64,000 bases of DNA from Rhodobacteraceae bacterium NBU2976 (lineage in GTDB: Bacteria > Pseudomonadota > Alphaproteobacteria > Rhodobacterales > Rhodobacteraceae): the NCBI GenBank assembly GCA_023630215.1, contig JALPRQ010000001.1:868001-932000 (forward strand), written 5' to 3'. A model generated the notes under the pieces. The model had not been told where the DNA came from. It ran no database searches and saw nothing but the letters and a program-made list of their open reading frames with translations. Below, piece after piece: positions 37,439 through 46,319 of this stretch. Position 1 is the stretch's first letter, and every line of letters starts with the position of its first letter. A program made the position numbers and the translations under genes.

Positions 37439-38284
37439 TCAGTTGGCGTCTGCTTTGCCCTGTTCCATTGAAACGGGGGCAGATTGGGTGTCGGTTTCGC
37501 CAGAATACGCAATGGGACGCAGAACGACAGACCCATCCAGCCAGAACCTCACACACGTGATCGTCCATTTCAGCTTCTTATAGGTCGGCGTCTCCTTCAG
37601 CCGATCCCAGGCGGGCTGCTCCTTCATCGTATCCTGATAATGATATTGTGTTGGAAGGCGAATGTCGCTGTCATCTTGCTGTTTGATCTGACGGGAGGAG
37701 ATGAAGCATTCCTGTGTCACCGGGGCGGGGTCCAGTTGCAAGACATTGGGGCGTGGTGTCATCCAGCCAGGATCCAGGAACATCACATCGACAGGACGTG
37801 CCGGCACATCAATTTCGTCAAGCGCCCGCTTTGCAAATTTACGAGTTAGGATATAAGCAGCGGTTCCATAGAAATAGGAATGGGTGCGGCGAACATTCAA
37901 TCCGCCAATCTCGCCACGACTATCGCGATCCACCCAAACTTGATAGGGCCAGGTTTCCACGTGCAACAGATCGAAATCAAACTTGTCGATTTCGGGATCT
38001 GAAAGCACGAATTTCAGATCAGGCGCTAAGACGGTGTCGTCTTCCAGAACCAGCGCATATTCATCACCGCTATCTACAAAGCGCTTCCAGGCTTCACGAT
38101 GGCTAAGGAAACAGGCATATTCCGGCTTGGATATTCGCGTTCCCGAGGGCATGTCGGAGTCGGAAAAGTCAATGGCGTCAATCGAAGCGATACGCTCGAC
38201 ATCCAGCATCAACCTTTCGAACTGAAGCTCCATTGCACCTCGCCGGTCAGGCCGACGATCAAGGTTGAGGTAATAAATTTTCAT
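37439..38284 (-). CDS. Glycosyltransferase family 25 (LPS-type)
   Basis: A 281-residue protein. MKIYYLNLDRRPDRRGAMELQF, ACFLSHREAWKRF and ALVLEDDTVLAPD are the hallmarks of GT25, which includes beta-1,4-galactosyltransferases of lipooligosaccharide synthesis. EDD is the metal-binding motif. The stop is five bases from that of the convergent oxoprolinase. ATG 38284 is preferred over TTG 38287. No other LPS gene is close; it follows nrdJ by 16 bases on the same strand. Confidence 0.88.
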   Translation of the reverse strand: MKIYYLNLDRRPDRRGAMELQFERLMLDVERIASIDAIDFSDSDMPSGTRISKPEYACFLSHREAWKRFVDSGDEYALVLEDDTVLAPDLKFVLSDPEIDKFDFDLLHVETWPYQVWVDRDSRGEIGGLNVRRTHSYFYGTAAYILTRKFAKRALDEIDVPARPVDVMFLDPGWMTPRPNVLQLDPAPVTQECFISSRQIKQQDDSDIRLPTQYHYQDTMKEQPAWDRLKETPTYKKLKWTITCVRFWLDGSVVLRPIAYSGETDTQSAPVSMEQGKADAN

Positions 38285-38300
38285 CAATGCCTTTTAATGG

Positions 38301-40571
38301 CTATCCGCATTTTGAATGACCACAACTGGTGCAGGTCATACATCCTTCTATCATCTGCAAACTGTATTGGCCACAACTCGGACAGGGGCGTGGCTTACGT
38401 TCGCCGACGGCGATAGCGTCCGCTTTGGGATCAGATTTTAGCCCCATCCCTTCACCCGCCAAGAAACCGGTTTCAATCATGTGGCGTTCAATGACGCCGC
38501 CAATGGCCGCAAGGATTGACGGGATATACCGCCCCTCGACCCATGCGCCGCCGCGCGGATCGAACACGGCTTTCAGTTCTTCGACAACGAAGCTGACATC
38601 GCCACCCCGCCGGAACACCGCCGAGATCATCCGTGTTAGCGCGACTGTCCAAGCGAAATGTTCCATGTTTTTAGAATTGATGAACACTTCGAATGGACGG
38701 CGATGGCCGCCGATGATGACATCGTTGATGGTGATATAAATCGCATGTTCGGATTCCGGCCATTTGATCTTGTAGGTCTGCCCTTCCAGTTGTTCGGGCC
38801 GATCAAGCGGCTCTGCCAGATAAACCACTTCGCCGGTATGATCCGGCACTTCGGTCTGGGGCTTGGTTTCTACCTTTTCACTGACGGTCAGAACAGATCC
38901 GGTGATCTCGTTTGGTCGGTAGGTGGTGCAGCCTTTGCAGCCTGTGTCCCAAGCCTGCATATAGACCTCCTTGAATGCATCAAAGGAAATATCCTCGGGA
39001 CAGTTGATGGTTTTAGAAATCGAGCTGTCGATCCAGCTTTGCGCTGCTGCCTGCATGCGAACATGATCTGCTGGCGACAGCGTCTGGGCATTGACGAAAT
39101 AGTCAGGCAGGGGGGTGTCTCCATGGATTTCACGCCAGAGTTTGACGGCGTAATCCTCGACCTCTTCCTCGGTCCGCGAGCCATCTTTTTGCAGTAGCTT
39201 GCGGGTGTAGCTGAAGGCGAAAACCGGTTCGATCCCGCTCGATACATTCCCGGCGTAAAGGCTGATGGTCCCGGTCGGCGCGATAGAGGTCAATAAGGCA
39301 TTGCGAATACCGTGTTTGGCGACTGCGTCACGGACCTCCCCATCCATTCGCGACATCATGTCACCAGCCAGAAATGCCTCGGGTTCAAACAGCCGAAATG
39401 CCCCTTTTTCGCCCGCCAACCGCGCCGAGGTCAGATACGCCGCGCGCGCGATCGCTTTCATCCAGAGCTCGGTCTGACGCGCGGCCTCCTCGGATCCATA
39501 GGTCAAGCCCAGCATCAACAGCGCATCTGCAAGGCCCGTGACCCCCAGCCCAATCCGGCGTTTCGCCTCGGCCTCGGCCTGCTGTTGGGGCAGGGGAAAC
39601 CGGCTGGCGTCAACGACATTGTCCATCATCCGGACCGCCGTTCCGACCAGATCAGCCAGCGCCGCTTCGTCCAGTTTCGCCTTATTCCCAAACGGATCAC
39701 TCACAAGCCGCGCCAAGTTGATCGACCCCAGCAAACATGCGCCATAGGGCGGTAAAGGCTGCTCGCCACAGGGGTTCGTCGCGGCAATCGTCTCGCAATA
39801 ATTCAGGTTGTTCTTCTGATTGATCCGGTCGATGAAAATCACACCGGGTTCGGCAAAATCATACGTGCTCCGCATGATCCGGTTCCACAGGTCCCGCGCT
39901 TGAACCGTATGATAAACCTTGCCGTCAAACACCAGATCCCACGCGGCGTCCGACTTTACCGCTTCCATAAACGCGTCTGTCACCAGCACTGATAGGTTGA
40001 ACATCCGCAGCCTGGCGGCGTCGCGTTTGGCGGAGATAAAATCTTCGATATCCGGGTGATCACAACGCATGACCGCCATCATTGCGCCACGTCGTGATCC
40101 TGCTGACATGATCGTCCGGCACATGGAATCCCAGACGTCCATGAATGACAAGGGCCCCGAAGCATCCGCCCCAACCCCCTTCACCGCCGCACCCTTGGGG
40201 CGGATGGTCGAGAAATCATACCCGATCCCACCACCTTGCTGCATGGTCAGCGCTGCCTCTTTCAGGCCGTCGAATATCCCGGCCATATTGTCGGGGATCG
40301 TGCCCATGACAAAGCAATTGAACAGGGTAACTGAACGCCCGGTCCCGGCCCCGGCCAGAATACGTCCGGCGGGCAGGAATTTGAAATCTTCGAGCGCGTG
40401 ATAAAATCTGTCCTCCCATGCTGATGGGTCTTTCTCGACCGACGCCAGAGCCCGCGCGACGCGCCGCCAGCTGTCCTCGACAGTGACATCAATCGGTGTG
40501 CCATCGGGATTGGTGAACCGGTATTTCATTTCCCAGATGGATTGCGAGATCGGCGCGGCAAAGGCGGTCAT
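38301..40571 (-). CDS. nrdJ: Adenosylcobalamin-dependent ribonucleotide reductase
   Basis: Class II reductase making deoxynucleotides without oxygen or a second subunit, using coenzyme B12. VTLFNCFVMGTIPDNMAGIFDGLKEAALTMQQGGGIGYDFS, the active-site NPCGEQPLPPYGACLLGSINLARL and the C-terminal thioredoxin-reducible CPSCGQYSLQMIEGCMTCTSCGHSKCG region are clear, the last having the zinc-ribbon-like cysteines of this subclass. The length of 756 residues is short relative to the ~1200-residue form in other alphaproteobacteria. ATG 40571. Confidence 0.94.
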   Translation of the reverse strand: MTAFAAPISQSIWEMKYRFTNPDGTPIDVTVEDSWRRVARALASVEKDPSAWEDRFYHALEDFKFLPAGRILAGAGTGRSVTLFNCFVMGTIPDNMAGIFDGLKEAALTMQQGGGIGYDFSTIRPKGAAVKGVGADASGPLSFMDVWDSMCRTIMSAGSRRGAMMAVMRCDHPDIEDFISAKRDAARLRMFNLSVLVTDAFMEAVKSDAAWDLVFDGKVYHTVQARDLWNRIMRSTYDFAEPGVIFIDRINQKNNLNYCETIAATNPCGEQPLPPYGACLLGSINLARLVSDPFGNKAKLDEAALADLVGTAVRMMDNVVDASRFPLPQQQAEAEAKRRIGLGVTGLADALLMLGLTYGSEEAARQTELWMKAIARAAYLTSARLAGEKGAFRLFEPEAFLAGDMMSRMDGEVRDAVAKHGIRNALLTSIAPTGTISLYAGNVSSGIEPVFAFSYTRKLLQKDGSRTEEEVEDYAVKLWREIHGDTPLPDYFVNAQTLSPADHVRMQAAAQSWIDSSISKTINCPEDISFDAFKEVYMQAWDTGCKGCTTYRPNEITGSVLTVSEKVETKPQTEVPDHTGEVVYLAEPLDRPEQLEGQTYKIKWPESEHAIYITINDVIIGGHRRPFEVFINSKNMEHFAWTVALTRMISAVFRRGGDVSFVVEELKAVFDPRGGAWVEGRYIPSILAAIGGVIERHMIETGFLAGEGMGLKSDPKADAIAVGERKPRPCPSCGQYSLQMIEGCMTCTSCGHSKCG

Positions 40572-40653
40572 ACGTCTGGTCCCAGGTTGGAAAGGAACAT
40601 TACGCTAACAAATCGCCTTGATGCGGGCAATGGGCAGCGTTAACTTTTCCGAC

Positions 40654-41097
40654 ATGAGCGGGAATCTTCATCTGATAAAATTGTGCGTTGGGGTCGAAAA
40701 CCTTGGGGATTTGGCCAGCTATCGCGCGAAACAATCCGAACAGGCGCGAAACGAGGGTCGCGAGGATATCTCGCGACATGTCACCCGCATGTGGCCCAAG
40801 CGCGAGGCCGAGCTTCTGAACGGCGGCTCGCTCTATTGGGTGATCAAGGGGGTGGTGTTGGCGCGACAGAATATCCTGCGCCTTGACGAGGTTCTGGGTG
40901 CTGACGGCATCCGCCGCTGCGGGATTATTATGGATCCGACCCTGATCCGCACTCAGGCGCAACCGCGCCGCGCGTTTCAGGGATGGCGATATCTGGCGGC
41001 TGCGGATGCGCCCAAAGATATCGGTGAATTTAATCAAAATGACGATGCCATCCCGGACAAAATGTATGCCGAACTCGCCTCTTTGGGGGTGCTGTAA
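40654..41097 (+). CDS. DUF1489-family protein
   Basis: A 147-residue alphaproteobacterial protein of unknown function. NLHLIKLCVGVENLGDL and RMWPKREAELLNGGSLYWVIKGVVLARQNILRLDEV, then GIIMDPTLIRTQAQPRRAFQGWRYL, match DUF1489. The start at 40654 matches the family N-terminus; the longer frame from 40618 or 40621 adds up to 12 residues with no match. It is divergent from nrdJ across 82 bases. Confidence 0.87.
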   Translation: MSGNLHLIKLCVGVENLGDLASYRAKQSEQARNEGREDISRHVTRMWPKREAELLNGGSLYWVIKGVVLARQNILRLDEVLGADGIRRCGIIMDPTLIRTQAQPRRAFQGWRYLAAADAPKDIGEFNQNDDAIPDKMYAELASLGVL

Positions 41098-41138
41098 CTT
41101 TAACCGTTCGGAAAAAACCTCGCCCCATTTATGACATG

Positions 41139-41196
41139 TTTTTGCGCTAATTCGGTACCTGTTGGAATATGGGGTGCAAAAGTATTTTTGCGCTAA
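41139..41196. repeat. 12-base direct repeat, spacing 46
   Basis: TTTTTGCGCTAA occurs at 41139-41150 and again at 41185-41196, in the 127-base gap before a small pilin-like gene. The second copy ends 28 bases before the ATG. It could be a pair of activator sites or half of a promoter; no matching known motif was recognised. Confidence 0.5.
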
Positions 41197-41224
41197 CGAG
41201 TGATCGAATAACATAGGTGAATGT

Positions 41225-41440
41225 ATGTTGTGGTTTAATATCAAAGACTTCCGGGACGACGAAGTCGGCGCTGTCACCGTAGATTGGGTAGTATTAACAG
41301 CGGCAATTGCGGGAATCGCTTTTGCTGTTCTGATGGTCATTGCCCCGGGAATGCGGGACAAATCCAATGCTGCAGAACCAAGTCTGATTGCGGCCCCGGG
41401 TTTGGGTGCCTCGCTTGTGACGGGTGAAGTCGACTCCTGA
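41225..41440 (+). CDS. Flp-pilin-like small membrane protein (71 aa)
   Basis: A 71-residue protein with a short polar N-terminus (FNIKDFRDDEVGAVTVDWVVLTAAIAGIAFAVL) and one hydrophobic segment. The E-x-GA-V-TVDWVVLTAAI pattern resembles the Flp/TadE-type pilin signature (GATAIEYGLIAA) found in small Rhodobacteraceae proteins. No tad export gene is near, so a role as pilin is uncertain. The ribosome-binding site is weak (ATAGGTGA). Confidence 0.68.
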   Translation: MLWFNIKDFRDDEVGAVTVDWVVLTAAIAGIAFAVLMVIAPGMRDKSNAAEPSLIAAPGLGASLVTGEVDS

Positions 41441-41482
41441 CGGGTTGCTGATCTGGGCGCGACCAGCGCTGTGACGGCATGT

Positions 41483-41503
41483 CTGTCCCTGTTATGGGGA
41501 CAG
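41483..41503. terminator. Hairpin downstream of the pilin-like gene
   Basis: CTGTCCC pairs with GGGACAG across a 7-base loop. A second, longer dyad (AGCGCTGT 41465-41472 and ACAGCGCT 41500-41507) shares the right arm, so the two would compete. There is no T-run, so termination is not certain. Confidence 0.45.
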
Positions 41504-41648
41504 CGCTTGGTTGACGCGGCAAATCAAAGTTCATGCGTGTTCGAAAAACAGCGCCGACAATAGGTGCTGTTTTTGTGTTGGGCGGCTACCATCGCGCCAA
41601 GGGAATCACGCACACGGGCAGAATTCCAAATACAGCAGAGGTTCAAAG

Positions 41649-41957
41649 ATGGCTTTGGTCTATCACGTGGTCTTGGTGAAATTCCGGTCGGACGCGTCCC
41701 CGTCGGAACGGGCGGCGATTTACGCAGACCTTAATGCGTTGCGTGACGTGGTTGACGGGTTGGAGACGACGAAGTTCGGCCCAAACATCAGCCCCGAAGG
41801 GTTGAACCGCGGTTATAATGACGGCTTTGTCATGGGCTTCCGGGATGAGGTGGCGCGCGACGCGTATCTAGAGCATCCAGCCCACAAGGTGGCCGGGGCG
41901 CGGTTGGTCGCGGCGCTGGAAGGTGGCGTCGACGGGCTGCTGGTGGTGGATATCTGA
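41649..41957 (+). CDS. Dabb (stress-responsive A/B barrel) domain protein
   Basis: A 102-residue protein with YHVVLVKFRSDASPSERAAIYADLNALRDVVDGLETTKFGPNISPEG and a C-terminal DEVARDAYLEHPAHKVAGARL, typical of the Dabb family of small dimeric alpha/beta barrels. Catalytic function is unknown; a likely role is binding a small molecule. The start at 41649 matches the family N-terminus; the longer open frame upstream does not. No strong ribosome-binding site. Confidence 0.88.
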   Translation: MALVYHVVLVKFRSDASPSERAAIYADLNALRDVVDGLETTKFGPNISPEGLNRGYNDGFVMGFRDEVARDAYLEHPAHKVAGARLVAALEGGVDGLLVVDI

Positions 41958-41998
41958 GGGCTGCCGTCGCGGACCCTTTCCGCGACCATCACGATAAA

Positions 41999-42031
41999 GG
42001 GCGAGCGCCTGACCGTGGGATGGCGCTGCAA
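41999..42031 (+). repeat. Dispersed repeat, block C, copy A
   Basis: GGGCGAGCGCCTGACC continues to GCGCTGCAA over 33 bases. It differs from copy B at only three positions (C/A, T/C and G/A). Not coding in either copy. Confidence 0.75.
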
Positions 42032-42194
42032 CCTTGCTGATGGTTCCTGTATGGTGAAGCGTACATCTTCCCTTCGACCATGGCGCCCTCCTGCCAAAGC
42101 ACCAGCCCGTCCGGTTAGCGGAATTGTTTCGCAAATCCGCCTTGGTCAGGCGCTCGCCCGGCGACTACGCCTTGATTCCGGGCGGGGTTTAGGT

Positions 42195-42262
42195 TGTGTG
42201 CTTTGCACGCGCCATTGTGCGGTTGCGGTTGGATGGTTCGTGGAGACCACGCGCACTACGGT
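42195..42262 (+). repeat. Dispersed repeat, hairpin block, copy A
   Basis: Begins TGTGTGCT like copy B and contains a 5-base stem CGTGG-AGA-CCACG (42239-42251), followed by CACTACGG where copy B has CCCTACGG. The stem is degraded relative to copy B. Confidence 0.65.
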
Positions 42263-42341
42263 TGCTATTGATTGGTCAGTGCTACAAAACTTGGTAGGGT
42301 GAGCTATAAAATTTCAAACAAAGTATTGGCGGACATGCTAA

Positions 42342-43523
42342 ATGATTGAAAACCCTCTTTCTATAATTGTGATTCTGATAATCGTTATTGTCGCCTACAT
42401 CGTATTTTTAGCGATTATCGGGATTGGGGTTGCTTCAAAGAATTTCAAAACGCCATGGTTTTTGTTGGCTGTTGGATTTTATGCTTATGTAGGCCAACAA
42501 ATTTACATGAAAATGTCGCTGATCAATGACGTCGAAGAGTTTTTAGAAATTGCAGAACACGATCATTCAACGGCTCAATTGCCGGCATTGAACTCGCTTA
42601 GAATTGGTCCGGTTGACGAGTCGGGAAATCCAAATTTCTGCATCGAAGAAGAAGGGGACCCCGCAAAGTTTGGTTTTAGGTTCTGCTATTTAACACCAAG
42701 ATTACTCATATCAAAAATTGTTGGGGACGGTGGTGTCTTCGAAACCGGAAATTCTCAGGTTCAAAGATGGCGCTTTGTAACTGGGTCAGAGCAATGTATG
42801 GACGACGAGGTTTCGTCGCGAGATATTAATGAGACATACCGTCATCATTCCTATTCGGGAGTAACGGCCTTGCGCGGCATGTGCTACCTGCTTGATGATG
42901 TAGACGTTTCGAGCGCAAAGTATCTATTGACGGGATCAGTACATCCTTTGCCGTTTAAACCAGACAGAAACTATTTTGAGTTGGTTCTAATTGATCAGGA
43001 AACCGGTGAAACAATCGATAGACTTGTTGACGTCGATATCAGCAGCGACATTCAAACGTCCTTATGGCAAAAAATATTAACGTTTTACCTCCCAATTCCA
43101 TATTACAGAGATCGAATTCTGGATTATTCCGACGGGCCAATAGTGCAAATTCTAAAATTTGAAGCCCCGGTTGTATCCAAGGAGCCCGGAACAGGATTTG
43201 GACCGACATGGGTTGAAGAGCTTTCCGCAAGCTATCCAGTAGATGACCAGCTTGTAATTCTGGCATTGGAGCGGGCGAACGAGGATAGAACCAATGGTAT
43301 TTATTCGAACCTGGTTCGTCAAATTTGTCGCGAGTGGAACTTTATTGGACCGGATCTTCGTGACGAGATGGATCGCATCGCGCGTGAAGAGAAGATTGGA
43401 CGGAGCCTAGAATCCACTGTTCAAAACTGCGGGATTACTGGATGTCGGGATCGACCAGGCCAAGACGGTCTGATCGTGGCATGTGAAAATCCAAGGGTTT
43501 CGGTTGACGCCGCTAGTGACTAA
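42342..43523 (+). CDS. AT-rich orphan membrane protein (393 aa)
   Basis: A 393-residue protein whose GC content is clearly lower than the neighbours. The N-terminus has two hydrophobic segments (IIVILIIVIVAYIVFLAIIGIGV and TPWFLLAVGFYAYVGQQIY), followed by a large soluble part with five to six cysteines (NFCIEEEG, FRFCYL, SEQCMDDE, GMCYLLD, QNCGITGC), which suggests disulfides and a periplasmic location. No domain was recognised. Composition and the adjacent repeat suggest acquisition by transfer. The stop abuts that of lepA. Confidence 0.75.
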   Translation: MIENPLSIIVILIIVIVAYIVFLAIIGIGVASKNFKTPWFLLAVGFYAYVGQQIYMKMSLINDVEEFLEIAEHDHSTAQLPALNSLRIGPVDESGNPNFCIEEEGDPAKFGFRFCYLTPRLLISKIVGDGGVFETGNSQVQRWRFVTGSEQCMDDEVSSRDINETYRHHSYSGVTALRGMCYLLDDVDVSSAKYLLTGSVHPLPFKPDRNYFELVLIDQETGETIDRLVDVDISSDIQTSLWQKILTFYLPIPYYRDRILDYSDGPIVQILKFEAPVVSKEPGTGFGPTWVEELSASYPVDDQLVILALERANEDRTNGIYSNLVRQICREWNFIGPDLRDEMDRIAREEKIGRSLESTVQNCGITGCRDRPGQDGLIVACENPRVSVDAASD

Positions 43524-45323
43524 TCAATCATCCATCTTCAGCGCATTAATAAACGCCTCTTGCGGGATGGACACCCGTCCGAACTCGCGCATTTTCTTCT
43601 TACCCTTTTTCTGCTTGTCCAGCAACTTGCGCTTACGCGTCGCATCCCCGCCGTAACACTTCGCCGTCACGTCTTTGCGCAGCGCCGAGATCGTCTCGCG
43701 TGCGATAATCCGCCCGCCAATCGCCGCTTGGATCGGCACTTTGAACATGTGCTGCGGGATCAGTTCCTTCAGCTTGGCGCACATCGCCCGCCCGCGCGCC
43801 TCGGCCCGCGCCCTATGCACCATCGTTGACAGGGCATCGACGGGTTCGTCGTTGACCAGAATTTGCATTTTCACAAGCTGATCCTCGGCATAGCCGATCA
43901 TCTGGTAGTCAAAGCTGGCATAGCCTTTGGTCACCGATTTCAGGCGGTCGTAGAAGTCGAACACAACCTCGTTCAGCGGCAGGTCATAGACGACCATCGC
44001 GCGGCTGCCGGCATAGGTGAGGTCCAGCTGGTTGCCGCGGCGGTCCTGACACAGTTTCAGCACGTCACCCAGATATTCGTCCGGAACAAGGATTGTCGCT
44101 TTGATCCGCGGTTCCTCGATATGATCGATATGGGTCAGGTCGGGCATGTCGGCGGGGTTGTGCAGTTCGATCACCTCGCCGTCGCGCATGTGGATTTGAT
44201 AGATAACGCTGGGCGCGGTGGTGATCAGGTCGATGTCATATTCGCGCTCGATCCGGTCGCGGATGACCTCCAGATGCAATAGTCCCAAAAAGCCGCAGCG
44301 GAAGCCAAAGCCCAAGGCGGCAGAGGTTTCCATTTCAAAGCTGAAGGACGCGTCATTTAGCGCCAGTTTCTCGATACTGTCGCGCAGGTCCTCGAACTCG
44401 GCCGTGTCGACCGGAAACAGGCCGCAGAACACGACCGGCTGCGCGGGTTTGAAGCCGGGGAGGGGTTTTTCACAGCCCTTCTTCTCGTGCGTGATTGTGT
44501 CACCGACGCGGGTGTCGCGCACCTGTTTGATGGAGGCGGTGAGGAACCCCAACTCGCCGGGGCCCAGTTCATCGACGGGCAACATCCCGGGTTTGAACAC
44601 GCCGATCCGGTCCACCTGATAATGCGCATCAGTCTGCATCATACGGATCTTGTCGTTCTTTTTCAGGACCCCGTCCATGATCCGCACCAGCACCACAACG
44701 CCCAGATAGGCGTCATACCAGCTGTCGACCAGCATCGCTTTCAGCGGCGCATCGCGGTCGCCCTTGGGGGCGGGCAGGCGGGTGACAATAGCCTCGAGCA
44801 CGTCGGGAATGCCGAGGCCCGTTTTGGCGGAAATGCGCACGGCTTCGGACGCATCGATCCCGATCACATCCTCGATCTGTTCGCAGACACGTTCAGGTTC
44901 GGCTGCGGGCAGGTCGATTTTGTTCAGGACCGGGACGATTTCGTGGTCGGCCTCGATCGCGTGATAGACATTGGCGAGGGTCTGGGCCTCGACCCCCTGA
45001 CTGGCATCAACGACCAGCAACGACCCTTCGACGGCGCGCATGGAACGGCTGACTTCGTACGCAAAATCGACATGTCCCGGCGTGTCGATCAGGTTGAGGA
45101 CATAGGTCTGCCCATCCTTCGCCTTATAGTCGAGGCGAACGGTCTGCGCCTTGATGGTAATGCCGCGCTCGCGCTCGATATCCATACTGTCGAGCAGCTG
45201 TGCCTTCATATCCCGATCCTGCACCGTCCCGGTCGACTGGATCAGTCGGTCGGCAAGGGTCGATTTCCCGTGGTCAATATGCGCCACGATAGAGAAGTTC
45301 CGGATTTTGGATAGCTCGGTCAT
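43524..45323 (-). CDS. lepA: Elongation factor 4 (LepA)
   Basis: Ribosomal back-translocase GTPase of 599 residues. [15 protein letters not shown] (P-loop), [12 protein letters not shown] and [11 protein letters not shown] are the G motifs, and the C-terminal [24 protein letters not shown] is the LepA-specific tail. The ATG at 45323 fits the family exactly. Convergent with the AT-rich orphan gene. Confidence 0.98.
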   Translation of the reverse strand: MTELSKIRNFSIVAHIDHGKSTLADRLIQSTGTVQDRDMKAQLLDSMDIERERGITIKAQTVRLDYKAKDGQTYVLNLIDTPGHVDFAYEVSRSMRAVEGSLLVVDASQGVEAQTLANVYHAIEADHEIVPVLNKIDLPAAEPERVCEQIEDVIGIDASEAVRISAKTGLGIPDVLEAIVTRLPAPKGDRDAPLKAMLVDSWYDAYLGVVVLVRIMDGVLKKNDKIRMMQTDAHYQVDRIGVFKPGMLPVDELGPGELGFLTASIKQVRDTRVGDTITHEKKGCEKPLPGFKPAQPVVFCGLFPVDTAEFEDLRDSIEKLALNDASFSFEMETSAALGFGFRCGFLGLLHLEVIRDRIEREYDIDLITTAPSVIYQIHMRDGEVIELHNPADMPDLTHIDHIEEPRIKATILVPDEYLGDVLKLCQDRRGNQLDLTYAGSRAMVVYDLPLNEVVFDFYDRLKSVTKGYASFDYQMIGYAEDQLVKMQILVNDEPVDALSTMVHRARAEARGRAMCAKLKELIPQHMFKVPIQAAIGGRIIARETISALRKDVTAKCYGGDATRKRKLLDKQKKGKKKMREFGRVSIPQEAFINALKMDD

Positions 45324-45468
45324 GGGGCGAGGATATGATGCGGATTTGGGGGGCGGTCAAGGGGGGATGAAGCGACTGACCAAGCCCTGCTTGGCCCTCG
45401 CCCGACCCTCCCCACGGGAGGGCGCTTCACGTCCACCCTTGCTCGGGCGCTGTGGTTACCCCGAAGGA

Positions 45469-45526
45469 TGTGTGCTCTTCACGCACCTTTGGCGATGGTG
45501 CGTGGAAACCACGCACCCTACGGTGA
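45469..45526 (+). repeat. Dispersed repeat, hairpin block, copy B
   Basis: Contains a strong hairpin, GGTGCGTGG-AAA-CCACGCACC (45497-45517), with a second possible pairing of ACGCACC (45481-45487) to GGTGCGT (45497-45503), so two exclusive folds are possible. It starts TGTGTGCT as copy A does. Confidence 0.75.
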
Positions 45527-45531
45527 GAGGA

Positions 45532-45564
45532 GGGCGAGAGCCTGACCGCAGGATGGCGCTGCAA
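45532..45564 (+). repeat. Dispersed repeat, block C, copy B
   Basis: A 33-base block, GGGCGAGAGCCTGACC to GCGCTGCAA, almost identical to 41999-42031. Here it lies directly after the hairpin block, whereas in copy A it precedes it by about 160 bases. Confidence 0.75.
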
Positions 45565-45591
45565 GCTGAAGGGATTTATTATTGGTTCATG

Positions 45592-46041
45592 CTAGTTATC
45601 GCCAGTTTCATTGTTTTCCATTTCATCCAGAACATCAGACATTGTTTGCCCCGGCGCCACAGTTATTGAACTCCACTCATTAGCAGACGGCACATACACA
45701 AAACGGGGAAAAAGGATATTCGGATCAATGGCTAACGTACCAGTCTCCGCCCATGCCTGCATATCACCAACTTCGATTTCTACTCCGGTTGATTGGGAAA
45801 GAAGTTGAATAGCGAATAAGCGTGACTGATATGAATTCTCATCAATCTCTTTTGACAGAATACTGATAGCGAGTTCTGCAAATCGTAAATTTAACTCTCG
45901 ATCTTTATTTAAATAGGGCAAACCGTATGTCAGTAGGGCGCCAACTATTCCTCCAACCAATCCAATCAACGCTGCGTGGATGGAGTTTACTCCTTTGGGA
46001 TGGTGTGACTTTTTGTGACTTTCAGCCTCATCCAAGCTCAT
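45592..46041 (-). CDS. AT-rich orphan protein with one membrane segment (149 aa)
   Basis: A 149-residue protein, AT-rich relative to the flanks. SIHAALIGLVGGIVGALLTYGLPYL is a glycine-rich membrane segment; the remainder is soluble and acidic. The ATG at 46041 follows GGAGAAAAG; a TTG at 46053 is less likely. No family recognised. It lies next to repeat copy B, as the orphan at 42342 lies next to copy A. Confidence 0.7.
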   Translation of the reverse strand: MSLDEAESHKKSHHPKGVNSIHAALIGLVGGIVGALLTYGLPYLNKDRELNLRFAELAISILSKEIDENSYQSRLFAIQLLSQSTGVEIEVGDMQAWAETGTLAIDPNILFPRFVYVPSANEWSSITVAPGQTMSDVLDEMENNETGDN

Positions 46042-46319
46042 ACTTTTCTCCAAATCGAATTTCTAAATTATGAAAACCTAAGATTGGATAATGACCATGT
46101 CAATTTTTGAGGGCAAACCTGAGTGCCTCGCGTTTTGAATCCGAGGAGATGGCCAACCTCTGGGTCGCGGAGTTTGTTTACTTGCGAAACTCTAGGTGCG
46201 TAAGTGCGAGCATAATCTAAGGCGCTAATCTTGGTCGTTACCGACTGACTTCCCGCGCAACCAACCATTTGGCCAACCCCGCTCCCCGTGCTACCCTCCG
46301 CCAAAATTCGGAGGTTCCC

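Larger units (their letters stand above)
41958..42341. other. 384-base intergenic region with repeat copy A
   Basis: No open frame fits a family here. It holds repeat copy A: a 33-base block at 41999-42031 matching 45532-45564 in 30 positions, and a hairpin block at 42195-42262 matching 45469-45526. The last 80 bases become AT-rich before the orphan gene at 42342. Confidence 0.6.

Noticed and set aside
41958-42341. Possible tRNA or small RNA in the repeat-bearing gap
   Set aside because: No cloverleaf-like pairing with a CCA-type end was found; the structured parts are explained by the repeat hairpin, which recurs at 45469-45526.
44487-45314. Open frame on the plus strand opposite lepA
   Set aside because: Shadow of lepA; His/Asp-rich reverse frame with no motif.
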